DNA of 64,000 nucleotides from Actinomycetota bacterium (GCA_009701715.1 WLJO01000001.1:62001-126000), one strand, 5' to 3'. Positions 7,131 to 16,364 are shown, counted from the stretch's first letter. A program made the numbers and translations. The notes: generated by a model from the sequence alone, not told the origin.

Positions 7131-9497
7131 CTACTCCATCGCTCCCGACGTCAGCAGGTCCACCAATCGGTCCTCGTCATAGCCGAGGATTCCCGTGAGG
7201 ACGTCCACCGTGTGCTCGCCGAGCATCGGTCCGCGAGCCAGCACATCAGCATTCGAGCGCGAGAACGCCATGCGCGGCCCCTCGATCACCACGGTCTCCA
7301 TCATCGGATGATCGAACTGCCGGAAGTGGTTGCGGTGCAGCAACTGCGGGTCCACAACAGCCTCGACACTGTTCTGAACGCCGTGGCTGGGCACGCCGAG
7401 CGACTGCAGCAGTTCAGTTGCCTCGTCGGGCGAGCGCTTCGACGTCCACTCCTCAATGGCCACCTCGTCGAGCTCGCCCACCACCGCTGCGAGAGCAGCA
7501 CGCTGGGCGTCGGTCGAGCAAGCAATCGCGACCCACCGATCCTCGCCAGCCGACCGGAACACGCCGTGCGGGTGGTGGTGCGGGTCTGCGTTGCCCTCGC
7601 GCTGCCACACGTTGTGGTTCACGTCGCAGTCCAGCAAGGCGGGCGCAAGCAGGTGTGTCGCCGCCTCCGCCTGGGCGAAGTCGATGTACTGACCCACACC
7701 GGTGCGCCGGCGGTGATCGAGTGCTGCGAGCAGCGTTGCCACGGCGAAGCGCGGCGAGACGTAGTCGGTGAACGCGCCATACGGACCGCATGGCGGACGG
7801 TCTGCCCACCCGGTGATCCCGAAGAAGCCAGCCATCGCTGCGGCCATGGTGCCGAATCCGGCAAAACCGGCCAGCGGCCCTTCCTGGCCGAACAGGCAGC
7901 TAGACAGCATGACGATCGACGGGTTCACCTGGCGCAGGTTCTCGTAGTCCAGACCCCACGCCTTCATCGCCTTCGGCGAGAAGCTCTCGGTCACCACGTC
8001 GGCCCAACGCACGAGGTCGTGGATCACGGATCGACCCTCGGGCGTTGACGGGTCCACGGAGAGGCCGAGTTTGCCGGCGTTGAGGCTGCTGAACTGCGCA
8101 GACCGCTCGAGGTCGGTGACGCCGTCCTTGTACGGGCCGAGCGTTCGCGCCGTGTCGATCCGCCGGCTCGACTCCACACGCACCACCGTTGCACCGAGAT
8201 CAGTGAGGATTCTCGTGGCCGTCGGCCCCGCAACCACCCAGCAGAAGTCGAGCACCTTCAGGCCCTCGAGCGGCCGTGCCGACGGAGCAGGGCTCACCGC
8301 TGGTGGCGCAGCGGGCGTTCGCCGTGGCTCGGCGAGCACTGCTGCGGTGTCCGCGCCGAGCAGTGGTGCCGGTCCGAGATTGCGCAGCGGGGTTTCACTC
8401 ATGTGCGCCCACGCACCGGGATAGCGGACGCTGTCCACCTCCTGCCAGTATCCCCGGTACGACAACTGGTCGATCTCGTACACCTCGGCCATCGTCTTCA
8501 CCGGCGCGATGAGGCAGCGGCGCGCCATGGCTCCGTCGAGCAGTTCCAGTTTGGTCTTTGACATGCAGAATTTCCCGACAGCTTGCTTCACCCGCTCGTA
8601 TTCCTCGGGTGGTTCGATTCCCCCAAAGAGCAGTTCGGTGTAGGCGATCCAGTCTTTGTTGAGCATCACCTCGTCGCAGAACCCCTCCTCGTGTACCCAC
8701 TCCATGAGTCGACGTGTTGCCGGACCGATGGCGCTGCCGAACAGGAAGAGCACCGACACGAACCCGTCTGCACACGGCCAGAACAACCTGATGAAGAACG
8801 AGCCGGCCTGTGCCCCACCGGCACCGCGCGTGTGCTGGTCTGCATTGTTCGGCACAGCGAGCACGTTTGATTGCGACGACTGCATGGCCGACACCTGCGC
8901 AGACACATCGAGATGCTGGCCGTGCCCAGAGCGCGCACGCTCATAGAGGGCCGCGACAATCGCACCGGCCAGTTCGGTAGCGCCCTGCGCCCATGCCGGG
9001 TTGCTCGGCACGCGCACGGGGGCACGGTCGTTGTCACCGGTGATCGCCATCGGCCCTGCAGCAGCCCACACCGTGAGGTCGGTAGCGGCCCAAGTGGCCT
9101 TCGGCCCGGCCTGCCCGAACGCGCTCAACGACGCGTACACCAGCGCAGGGTTCACCTGCTTCAGGTTCTCGTAGCCGAGCCCGAGCGCTGCCCACTCGCC
9201 CGGCAGTGCCGACTCGATGAGCACGTCCGCACCCCGCACCAGGTCGAGGAATGTCTTACGGTCAGCCGGTGAGCCTGCGAGGTCGAGCACCACGGATCGC
9301 TTGCCGCGGTTGTAGGCCCAATGATGCAGGCTCGCGTTCGGCCCCTCGAGACCACCCGCAAACGGTGCAAGCGTGCGACTCGTCGAACCACCGGGCGGTT
9401 CGACAGCGATGACCTCCGCACCGAGCATGGCGAGCACGGCGCCGGCCAGTTGTCCCCGTTCGTTGGTGAGGTCAAGTACGCGATAGGGCGAGAGCAC
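7131..9497 (-). CDS. Tandem CaiB/BaiF family III CoA-transferase
   Basis: A 788-residue protein made of two full CaiB/BaiF domains, roughly residues 1-370 and 395-788, joined by a Pro/Ala-rich linker. Each half has the family opening (YRVLDLTNERGQLAG; LKVLDFCWVVAGP), the ...LGADV/LGATVVRVE strand and the ...R..(T/S)G.GQ..D segment. Family III enzymes move CoA between carboxylic acids through an aspartyl-CoA anhydride. The second half has an Asp in TDYVSPRF, 15 residues before the LLAAL helix end, at the position I align to the catalytic Asp of formyl-CoA transferase. The first half has Trp/Ala there (PAWAQG). The GTG start at 9497 follows a GGAAGGGG site. Upstream extension of the frame lacks coding character. 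Confidence 0.85.
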   Translation of the reverse strand: MLSPYRVLDLTNERGQLAGAVLAMLGAEVIAVEPPGGSTSRTLAPFAGGLEGPNASLHHWAYNRGKRSVVLDLAGSPADRKTFLDLVRGADVLIESALPGEWAALGLGYENLKQVNPALVYASLSAFGQAGPKATWAATDLTVWAAAGPMAITGDNDRAPVRVPSNPAWAQGATELAGAIVAALYERARSGHGQHLDVSAQVSAMQSSQSNVLAVPNNADQHTRGAGGAQAGSFFIRLFWPCADGFVSVLFLFGSAIGPATRRLMEWVHEEGFCDEVMLNKDWIAYTELLFGGIEPPEEYERVKQAVGKFCMSKTKLELLDGAMARRCLIAPVKTMAEVYEIDQLSYRGYWQEVDSVRYPGAWAHMSETPLRNLGPAPLLGADTAAVLAEPRRTPAAPPAVSPAPSARPLEGLKVLDFCWVVAGPTATRILTDLGATVVRVESSRRIDTARTLGPYKDGVTDLERSAQFSSLNAGKLGLSVDPSTPEGRSVIHDLVRWADVVTESFSPKAMKAWGLDYENLRQVNPSIVMLSSCLFGQEGPLAGFAGFGTMAAAMAGFFGITGWADRPPCGPYGAFTDYVSPRFAVATLLAALDHRRRTGVGQYIDFAQAEAATHLLAPALLDCDVNHNVWQREGNADPHHHPHGVFRSAGEDRWVAIACSTDAQRAALAAVVGELDEVAIEEWTSKRSPDEATELLQSLGVPSHGVQNSVEAVVDPQLLHRNHFRQFDHPMMETVVIEGPRMAFSRSNADVLARGPMLGEHTVDVLTGILGYDEDRLVDLLTSGAME

Positions 9498-9695
9498 GAC
9501 GAGTTCCCCTTCCGGTCGGCAGAGCCGGACTGTATCCCAGCCGCTTCTGGCGTGCCGCCCCGCCCCAGGCACCAGTCGGCGGTGCCCCGTCTGGGTACTG
9601 TCGCCCGTGTCTGGTAGGCACCTGGGGAAGTTGCCACCGGCAGGAGGAACCGTTGGGCTCGACATCCGCAGCACACCAGAGCTAATGGATGCAGC

Positions 9696-10324
9696 GTGGG
9701 TACCGGCGTCATGGAATCTGCCGGGGTCACCCGCAACGCCCGTGTCACCGGCGTGGAATTCGTCGGCTACATCGGCACCGGACACACCGGCGCGAACGAG
9801 GGGTTCGCCATTACACCGCGCACCTACGCCGTGCTGTACGACGCCGACACTCCTGACTTCGTGATCGTGGCGGAGGTGACCCAGCGCTTTGCTGGTTCCG
9901 CCAAGGAGTGGATCACCGTTACCGCCACCCCTCACACGGTGGTGCACATGGGCTACCGAGTCGCAACGCTGTGGGGGGAGGAACAACTGTTCCTCGCCCA
10001 CAACGAGTGCACCTTCATCTGGAGCGACCGGGAGGGTTGGCCCGTCGGGATCCGCTGGTGTGCGTCGTGGTGGCGTCCACTGGCTCACTGCTCCCGCGCA
10101 ACAAGGCGATCACGTGGAAGGGAACGTGCGTGGTACACGACGACCGGGGCACCCTCGTGTGGTTCTACCGGGAGCTCCCTGACGCGCTCTACGGCACCGA
10201 GAGCACGATGGCCGGCAGGTACGACGACGATCTCGTCCGCACCCCGACGGGCCGGCGGATCACCCATCGTCGTCTTGTCGCCACGTGGGCTGACGGAAAC
10301 CCACGCGTTGTCCGGGGTGGGTGA
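9696..10324 (+). pseudogene. Frameshifted hypothetical gene
   Basis: Two coding-like frames abut. Bases 9696 (GTG; or ATG at 9711) to about 10049 give a protein rich in beta strands (VEFVGYIGTGHTGANEG, TYAVLYDADTPDFVIVAEV), and from there to the stop at 10324 the sensible frame is shifted by one base (LVCVVVASTGSLLPRN onward to NPRVVRGG). Adding one G to the GGG run at 10047-10049 would join them into a protein of about 209 residues. The family is unknown to me. The gene diverges from the CoA-transferase and converges on the second TetR gene. It may be a true pseudogene, a sequencing error or, less likely, programmed frameshifting. Confidence 0.65.
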
Positions 10325-10352
10325 GCGGCACGGCGTCGACGGTGCCCCGCCT

Positions 10353-10949
10353 CTACCCTTCCACGTCCCAGCCGTACAGCCGGGAGACATCGTTGAGCTG
10401 TTGAAGCAGGTAGGCAACGAGTAACTGGACGTCAAGGACATCCTGGGGTGTGACGTTATGGATGGTCGGGACGAACACCGCGTGGGCCTGATTGAGCAGC
10501 GCAACGATCGATGACAGTGCCCGGGTCGCCCGCTCCGGAACGTCGTCCGCCAGAGCAGGAACTCTGCTCCTCAGGAGGTCACGAATCATCTCCTGATCCT
10601 CCCGGGGCACGATCGACAGGGGCTCAACGCCGCTGGTCACGAGCCAGGCAATCAACCGAGAGCGCATTTCCAGAGCGACCTGGCTTGCCTCCAGCGAGGC
10701 CTGTGTGCCGTCGAAGCCGGCAAGGCCACGGCCGAGCAGTTCGTGCACCACCTCGATAAACAGTCCGTCGATCGTCCCGAAGTGTCGGGTGATCAACTGC
10801 TTGTACAGCCCCGCGCGAGCGGCTATTTCGCGCGTGCTCACCTCGGAGAACCGGCGCTCGCCGAGTAACTCGATCGTGGCACTCACCAAACGTTGCACTG
10901 CCAGTTCGCCGGGGACCCAAGGCCTCGCGGTTCGCTTTTTGGCTGCCAT
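10353..10949 (-). CDS. TetR/AcrR family transcriptional regulator (copy 2)
   Basis: From the ATG at 10949 (MAAKKRTARPWVPGE) the product is 198 residues, with the TetR helix-turn-helix containing AGLYKQLITRHFG and a ligand domain nearly superimposable on the copy at 6486-7070. A GGAGGG ribosome site five bases before this ATG supports it over the longer frame that opens at 11039. A 7-bp inverted repeat 27 bases upstream (10976-10999) is a candidate operator for autoregulation. The two copies bracket the CoA-transferase and the frameshifted gene. Confidence 0.85.
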   Translation of the reverse strand: MAAKKRTARPWVPGELAVQRLVSATIELLGERRFSEVSTREIAARAGLYKQLITRHFGTIDGLFIEVVHELLGRGLAGFDGTQASLEASQVALEMRSRLIAWLVTSGVEPLSIVPREDQEMIRDLLRSRVPALADDVPERATRALSSIVALLNQAHAVFVPTIHNVTPQDVLDVQLLVAYLLQQLNDVSRLYGWDVEG

Positions 10950-10975
10950 GAGCCCTCCGAAGGGCAAAAGAATAT

Positions 10976-10999
10976 GGTTCGACCCGGGCGAATCGAACC
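10976..10999. promoter_or_regulatory. Candidate TetR operator (inverted repeat)
   Basis: GGTTCGA (10976-10982) and TCGAACC (10993-10999) are perfect inverse copies separated by ten bases, just upstream of the TetR copy 2 start codon. Size and position suit a TetR dimer. It also resembles a tRNA T-loop string, but no tRNA is present. No copy of the same palindrome is visible next to TetR copy 1. Confidence 0.5.
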
Positions 11000-11094
11000 T
11001 CGTAGAAACATCTGGTCGCCTTTTTTGCGCCCAGTACACTCACTTGTGCCCAAAATTAACACATGTGGATCGCTGGAACGACAAAATGAAGCGC

Positions 11095-12501
11095 CTAGCC
11101 GACGCGCAGCTCCACAACATCGGCGTTCGCCAACGGGTGCCGCGACACCACAACTCCGTCTTCCACGGCATCCCTGCCCGCGCGGTCAAGGTCAATGAGC
11201 CAGACGCGCGTGGCTGGGGCAAGCCCGTCGATCGTCGTCACCACTGATCCGTCCGGCGCGGGCCAGTAATAGCCGACAAGCCAGTACGACCAACCCGGGG
11301 AGAACAGGTACCGGTCCCCCGGCTGCTGGTCAGCCTCCAACACGCGTGCCACCCCACGCAGGTCCTGGATGTTCCCGTAGGCACCGAATCGCGCGTACGG
11401 GAACGACAGCACCGCCGCGACAACAGCAGCGGCAAGCGTGACGGAAGCGACACGGCGCAGGGACGGCTGTGCCGAACGAGCAGCGACCGTGAGGGCTCCG
11501 AACCCGGCCGCCGCCCCGAGAACGAGTAGCGGCAAGGCGTGGAGCATGTACCGGGAAATAAACAGTGGCTTGACTGTCGAGACGACCGCGAGCGCGAGGG
11601 GCGTCACAACCCAACCCGCAACGAGGAGCACCGAACGGGAGGAAGCAGAGCGAGGGAGCCGGCGAGCGACGAAGAGCACCACGAGCGCGAGGTTTCCTGC
11701 TGCGAGCACTGATGCCCACCATGCGCCGCCCATGAAGTCAAGCGTGTCCGACCAGAAGGTTGTCGTTGTTAGGCCCGGAATCCAGTCGAGGCCCTCTTCG
11801 GTGAACAAGCCGTGCACGAACGGAAGGAACAGCAACATGGACAGCACCGCCGACCCGAACATCTTCTGACGGGCAGCGCGTCCGCTCGACTCCCGCATTC
11901 CCCAGAGCCACTCCATCGCGAGGAGGGGCGCCGTGAGGGGATTCAGCGCCAACAGTGTCCCGTTGACCACCCCGCACCAAATGGCTCGAGCAACGGTTGG
12001 GGACTCCACCTGTTTCATTACGCAGACAACACCGAGCACCGCGACAAACATCAGCCAGGAGTAGTCGCGCGCATTCGTCAGGTTCATCAGGAACTGTGGA
12101 TGACACAGGAACAGGCCCGCCGCTATCACCGCCACTGCTCGGGTGCAGAACAGGCGCGCGAGGTAGTAGAGCGCTACCGCAGCGAGGGTGCCGCCGAGGA
12201 TCGAGAAACCTCGGAGCCACCAGTCGGAGTGCCCCAGCCTCGTCCAGAACCAGAGGCAGGCGTAATACGGGCCCATTCCGTGCTTGTTCCACAGCAGGCT
12301 GAGCATGCCGCGGAACGACGACCGCATGAACACCCCAGTTGCGGCCTCATCAACCCAGAACGAGTTCCGTGTGGCGCGCACTCCACCGATCACCAGCGTC
12401 AGTGCGCCGATCACCGTGATCACCGCTGCATCAACCCGGTCGAGGGTGCCCGACCGCTGCTGCCATGGGCGCGCGCCCCGATCAATAGCCTCTGTTGTCA
12501 C
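11095..12501 (-). CDS. GT-C fold membrane glycosyltransferase (GT39/ArnT-like)
   Basis: A 468-residue polytopic protein with about 10-12 hydrophobic helices and a periplasmic C-terminal domain. The first extracytoplasmic loop holds NSFWVDEAATGVF, matching the acidic D-E motif by which GT39/GT83-type enzymes bind the polyprenyl-phosphate sugar donor. This is the usual architecture of mannosyl- or arabinosyltransferases acting on surface polymers or proteins. The GTG at 12501 follows a GGGGAAGGAA site, and the sequence before it is not protein-like. It diverges from the GT2-like gene at 12795. Donor and acceptor are not predictable. Confidence 0.75.
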   Translation of the reverse strand: MTTEAIDRGARPWQQRSGTLDRVDAAVITVIGALTLVIGGVRATRNSFWVDEAATGVFMRSSFRGMLSLLWNKHGMGPYYACLWFWTRLGHSDWWLRGFSILGGTLAAVALYYLARLFCTRAVAVIAAGLFLCHPQFLMNLTNARDYSWLMFVAVLGVVCVMKQVESPTVARAIWCGVVNGTLLALNPLTAPLLAMEWLWGMRESSGRAARQKMFGSAVLSMLLFLPFVHGLFTEEGLDWIPGLTTTTFWSDTLDFMGGAWWASVLAAGNLALVVLFVARRLPRSASSRSVLLVAGWVVTPLALAVVSTVKPLFISRYMLHALPLLVLGAAAGFGALTVAARSAQPSLRRVASVTLAAAVVAAVLSFPYARFGAYGNIQDLRGVARVLEADQQPGDRYLFSPGWSYWLVGYYWPAPDGSVVTTIDGLAPATRVWLIDLDRAGRDAVEDGVVVSRHPLANADVVELRVG

Positions 12502-12794
12502 AGCGATGTTTCCTTCCCCGGGAAGCGGTAGACCACGTCCGCGAACGGGTCCGTAGCGAACACGCAGAGCAGGCGCGGCGGTACGTCGCCAGTGTCCACC
12601 GCAACGTGCTCCGCATCGCTCATGGGCGGAGCCTAGGCCACCCCTGCAGGGAGGCGAGTTTCGCTGTTCCCGGAGAGCGGGGGTCTCCATTCATGCGTAG
12701 TCCGCTTGTCGTTGCCATCGCAGTAGTTGGTGGGGTGCTCTCGAACGAACCGAACTACCCTCCCTTCAGTGGGGTGCAGCGCGGGTTGGGCAAC

Positions 12795-13562
12795 ATGAGG
12801 ATCTCGTTGCTTCATGCCACGTACCACCGCGATGGCGGACCGCTAGCGCTTCGCGATACGTGGGTGGTGCGGGCCGACAGCCCCGATCGGATCGAATACG
12901 TCGTGGCGATGGACAGCGACGACACGCGTGCGATCGCAGAGACAGCAGGCATGTTGTGCGTCGTCAGTCCAGCAACCCCCGGATCGGTGACCAGTGTCCG
13001 GAACTGGAACGCCGCAGCCGCGATCGCGACGGGCGATCTCCTCGTTGTGATCGCCGACGATCTCTTCCCACCTCCCGGATGGGACACGGCTCTGCAGAAC
13101 GTCATCCGTGGGCTCGACCCAACAACGACCCACTTCGCGGTGAAGACCACGGACGCTCCCGACGACCAGCGTCTGCTCCTGCGCCACCCCGTGATCTCAC
13201 GGGCCTTCTACGCCGAGTTTGGATTATTCAACGCCGCCTTTCGCGGCGTGTACTGCGACGACGACCTCACGCAACGGGCACTCTGGCTTAGCCGCATCAT
13301 CGACGGCAGACACCTCGTTCTCGACCACCGACATCCGTCGCTCGACCCATCGGTTCCCCGCTCGTCATCGCAGCACCTCGTCAACACGCAGGGCGAGTAC
13401 GACTACGGCCGCGGAGTTTTCGAGTCGCTCTGGGACCACGCGCATCGCGCTGCGGGGGTCTGGTTCGTCCATAGCGGAGAGAGCGAGCCCCTCTCCGCTG
13501 CAGAACTCGAGAAATCCGCAAGCCTGCAGCGCCAGATCGCTCTGCAGCGACTGCAGGGGTGA
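12795..13562 (+). CDS. Glycosyltransferase family 2-like protein
   Basis: The 255-residue product begins MRISLLHATYHRDGGPLALR and shows a GT-A-type fold: an N-terminal strand, a VVAMDSDDTRAIAETAG segment, and IATGDLLVVIADDLFPPPGWD, where the DD pair replaces the usual DxD that binds metal and nucleotide sugar. Later comes a YCDDDLTQRALWLS acidic helix that can serve as catalytic base. There is no membrane helix. The frame is open upstream, but the fold starts at this ATG. It probably works with the neighbouring membrane glycosyltransferase and the fusion gene at 15104 on a surface glycan (inference). Confidence 0.7.
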   Translation: MRISLLHATYHRDGGPLALRDTWVVRADSPDRIEYVVAMDSDDTRAIAETAGMLCVVSPATPGSVTSVRNWNAAAAIATGDLLVVIADDLFPPPGWDTALQNVIRGLDPTTTHFAVKTTDAPDDQRLLLRHPVISRAFYAEFGLFNAAFRGVYCDDDLTQRALWLSRIIDGRHLVLDHRHPSLDPSVPRSSSQHLVNTQGEYDYGRGVFESLWDHAHRAAGVWFVHSGESEPLSAAELEKSASLQRQIALQRLQG

Positions 13563-13578
13563 TCCGGCGGGCGTTGCC

Positions 13579-14811
13579 TCAGTCGATGATCGCCTGATAG
13601 GCGAGCGCCCGCAGGTCCTGCTCGGGCAGCTCGATCCCCACCATGCACTGCGTCATGAGCACGCCGACGAGATCCTCCTGCGGATCCACCCAGAAGTAGG
13701 TCTTGGCAGCACCGGCCCAGCCGTACTCGCCCACCGAACCCGGTCCACCCTGCTCGGCGACGTTCATCATCACGCGCGAGCCAAGTCCAAAGCCCCAACC
13801 GGGGTTCGGCAAACCAGCAAGCTCGTAGGGCAGCAGTGCGGCCGGCAGGTGGTTCGTGTGCATCAGCTCGAGGGTCTTGCGCCCGATGATTCGCTCGCTG
13901 CCGAGCTCGCCCCCATTGCAGAGCATCTGCCCGAAACGCGTGTAGTCACCGATCGTGGAGAACAGGCCGTGCCCACCGCGCACGAACAGGTCGGGGATGT
14001 CGGTGGGGTAGGTGTCCGACACGTCGTGGCGGGCATACACCCCCATCGAACCCGGGGAGAAGATCTTCAGCAGCGTCTGATCCTGCGCGCAGAGGTCCGG
14101 GTGTCCGTACATTGCGGCGAGACGGGAAACCTTCGCCGCGGCAACACCGAAGCCGGTGTCGGTCATGCCGAGCGGGCCGAACATGCGGTCCTGGAGGAAC
14201 TTGCCGAGGGGCTGGCCGGAGATCACCTCCACCAAGCGGGCGGCCACGTCGATGCCCACGCTGTAGTGCCAACGGGTGCCGGGCTGGAACGCGAGCGGGA
14301 TGGTTGCCAGCTCGTCGATGAGGCTCTCGAGCGTGCGCTTCGGGTCGTTCATCAGCCGCGCCTTGCGGTACAGCTCGCCGCTCTCGAAGTCCGGCAGGAA
14401 GTCGTAGGTGAGGCCGCTCGTGTGGCTGAGCACGTCGCGCACCTGCATCGGGCGCGCCTGGTCCACGAGGGTGCCTCCGGGGCCCATCACCTTGGTCGCG
14501 GCGAACGCTGGGATGTACGCCGCCACCGGGTCGGTGAGGCGGAACTTTCCCTCCTCGAGAAGCAGCATGAGCGCCGTGCTCACGATGGGCTTGGTCATCG
14601 AATAGATGCGGAAGATGGTGTCGGCCGTCATCGGGAGGCCGGCCTCGGCATCACGATTGCCGTACTGCGCGTCGAACACGGTCTCGCCGTGCCGGTTGAT
14701 GCGTACGTTGATGCCGCTGAGCGTGCCGCGATCTACGTACCCCTGCATTACCGGATTGATGCGGTTGAGCCTCGACGTGCTCATACCGACGACTTCTGCT
14801 GCTGTGGCCAT
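13579..14811 (-). CDS. Serine beta-lactamase-fold hydrolase/esterase
   Basis: A 410-residue cytoplasmic protein of the class C beta-lactamase / EstB esterase family. The catalytic S-x-x-K is in IYSMTKPI, the Tyr motif is in WHYSVGID (Y-S-V in place of Y-x-N), and a late GGHGLFSTIGDY segment and the GWGFGLG region complete the pocket. No signal peptide is seen, so esterase or carboxylic ester hydrolase activity is more likely than a cell-wall role. The ATG at 14811 follows a GGGGAA site. An ATG at 14850 would add 13 residues. Confidence 0.85.
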   Translation of the reverse strand: MATAAEVVGMSTSRLNRINPVMQGYVDRGTLSGINVRINRHGETVFDAQYGNRDAEAGLPMTADTIFRIYSMTKPIVSTALMLLLEEGKFRLTDPVAAYIPAFAATKVMGPGGTLVDQARPMQVRDVLSHTSGLTYDFLPDFESGELYRKARLMNDPKRTLESLIDELATIPLAFQPGTRWHYSVGIDVAARLVEVISGQPLGKFLQDRMFGPLGMTDTGFGVAAAKVSRLAAMYGHPDLCAQDQTLLKIFSPGSMGVYARHDVSDTYPTDIPDLFVRGGHGLFSTIGDYTRFGQMLCNGGELGSERIIGRKTLELMHTNHLPAALLPYELAGLPNPGWGFGLGSRVMMNVAEQGGPGSVGEYGWAGAAKTYFWVDPQEDLVGVLMTQCMVGIELPEQDLRALAYQAIID

Positions 14812-14881
14812 GGTGAGTTCCCCTTCCCCTACGGGTTTCATTGGTCGCACCGTAGCCCGGTCGGGGCGTGGCGTGCAGGGC

Positions 14882-14887
14882 TAGGGT
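14882..14887 (+). promoter_or_regulatory. Candidate -10 box of a leaderless transcript
   Basis: TAGGGT, then six bases, then the ATG of the 58-residue gene at 14894. Confidence 0.5.
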
Positions 14888-14893
14888 CGGGCC

Positions 14894-15070
14894 ATGGCAG
14901 ACCTGAGTACCGAGGACAATGCCCTCACGCTCGCCTTCCTACACACCAGGGCCCAGAACCTGCAGTACACCGAGATCCGGCGCTTCCCTTCTCCTGAGGG
15001 TTCGTTCAGCAACACCCGCCTCGAGGAGTACCTCGACACGCGCCAGACCGCTGTCCCCAACAACGGCTGA
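14894..15070 (+). CDS. 58-residue hypothetical protein
   Basis: A short soluble protein starting MADLSTEDNALTLAFLHTRA and ending in RQTAVPNNG, with mixed charge and no membrane segment. Third-position GC is high and the TAGGGT box six bases before the ATG matches the leaderless pattern seen at several other genes here, which supports it being real. It lies 33 bases upstream of the methyltransferase-glycosyltransferase-like gene on the same strand and may be cotranscribed with it. The family is not recognised. Confidence 0.6.
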   Translation: MADLSTEDNALTLAFLHTRAQNLQYTEIRRFPSPEGSFSNTRLEEYLDTRQTAVPNNG

Positions 15071-15103
15071 ACCCAAGACAATCAAACGATTGGACCACCC
15101 ACG

Positions 15104-16360
15104 ATGACAATCGCTGTCGAACAGTTCAACCTCCGGTGCCAGACCACCTTCGCGGAGTCCTGGAGCATTCGCGAACACCTTCCTACGCTGAGGGCACTTG
15201 CCGACGAATGTGAGTCCGCGTTCGAATTGGGTGTTCAGCGAGTGGTAACCACGTGGGCCTTCCTTGCGTCGTCGCTGCGTTCGCTCACCTCCGTGGATCT
15301 CGTTCACCCCTCGGTTTTCGGCACCGCTTTCGAGACAGCCGAACTCGCCGCAGCAGAAGCCGGGAAAGACTTTCGTTTCGTGCAGGCAAGCACGCTCGAC
15401 GTCGCCCTGCACGAGGTGGATCTCACCTTCATCGACACCTTCCACGTTTACGAACAACTGCTCGCCGAGTTGCGTCGCTTCGCCCCGTTCACCAACAAGT
15501 ACATCGTTCTGCACGACACCGAGGTCTTCGGAGAGATCGGTGAGGACCGCACCTCTCAGGGCCTGAAACCGGCGGTCGCCCAATTCCTGCAGGAGAGCCC
15601 GTCGTGGTTCATCAGTGCGCATTACCGCAACAACCACGGTCTCACCGTGCTGGCACGCCGGCCGGCGACACGCCGGGTGATGGCGGTTACTGGGTTCGTT
15701 GACAATGCGTTTCCGGCGAGACACCTCACGCAGGGCCAGGCGCGTGACTACGGGAACCGCCTGAAGGGGGCGCTCAACGGTCGAGTCCATGCCTTCGACG
15801 AGGGTTGGGAACTGTCGGACTGCTGGGCCCATCACTTGCTCGAGGAGAACCCCAACCTGCTGCCCACCGATGAGAGTCCGCCGGCCGACCGGTACGCGGA
15901 GCCTCAAGATGCTGCGCGTTCGAACATCGTGCTGCTCCAGCGGTACGAGTGGATGCGTCTTGCGGCCGAGCAGCATCCGGATGTTGACGTGTTCGCTTGG
16001 ATCGAATACACGGTGCTGAAACAGCGCAACGTCACCGAGTCGGTGCTCCGTGCCTTTGTGGATGCTCTCGAGCAGTTGCCTGTCGATGCGATCACGCTGC
16101 CCGGGATCTGGAACAAATCACCGATCAACGACCGCAGCGCCCACTGGCGATTTGCCGGATCGTGTTGGATGGCGCCGCGTCAACTCCTCGAACCGCTCGC
16201 CGACACGGTGAAGACCGTCGCCACCCTGCGTACCCGACGAACCGGGCGGATTTCGTGGGACATGAACACGATGGCCTACGTAGAACTCTTGGACGTGCTG
16301 CCGATCCGCTGGTACCCGGGCAACCACGACGAGACCCAGTTCACCGGTTTCCGCCGCTAG
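15104..16360 (+). CDS. Methyltransferase-like / glycosyltransferase-like fusion protein
   Basis: The 418-residue protein appears to have two parts. Residues about 25-190 resemble class I SAM methyltransferases of the Methyltransf_24/CmcI kind: FELGVQRVVTTWAFLAS in place of the G-x-G loop, VDLTFIDTFHVYEQLLAELR, and YIVLHDTEVFG. Residues about 265-415 (DVFAWIEYTVLKQRN, AITLPGIWNKS, FAGSCWMAP, INTMAYVE-like) look like the HtrL/YibB-type glycosyltransferase group. Both assignments are by pattern. No signal peptide. The gene follows the 58-residue gene and ends five bases before the convergent TetR stop. A role in modifying a glycan or a hydroxamate-like product is possible but unproven. Confidence 0.55.
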   Translation: MTIAVEQFNLRCQTTFAESWSIREHLPTLRALADECESAFELGVQRVVTTWAFLASSLRSLTSVDLVHPSVFGTAFETAELAAAEAGKDFRFVQASTLDVALHEVDLTFIDTFHVYEQLLAELRRFAPFTNKYIVLHDTEVFGEIGEDRTSQGLKPAVAQFLQESPSWFISAHYRNNHGLTVLARRPATRRVMAVTGFVDNAFPARHLTQGQARDYGNRLKGALNGRVHAFDEGWELSDCWAHHLLEENPNLLPTDESPPADRYAEPQDAARSNIVLLQRYEWMRLAAEQHPDVDVFAWIEYTVLKQRNVTESVLRAFVDALEQLPVDAITLPGIWNKSPINDRSAHWRFAGSCWMAPRQLLEPLADTVKTVATLRTRRTGRISWDMNTMAYVELLDVLPIRWYPGNHDETQFTGFRR

Positions 16361-16364
16361 GAAC

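Noticed and set aside
6867-8048. 393-codon plus-strand open frame
   Set aside because: Lies opposite the CoA-transferase and TetR genes, whose frames show all family motifs.
10976-10999. Possible tRNA fragment from GGTTCGA
   Set aside because: It is a symmetric palindrome next to a TetR start, better explained as an operator.
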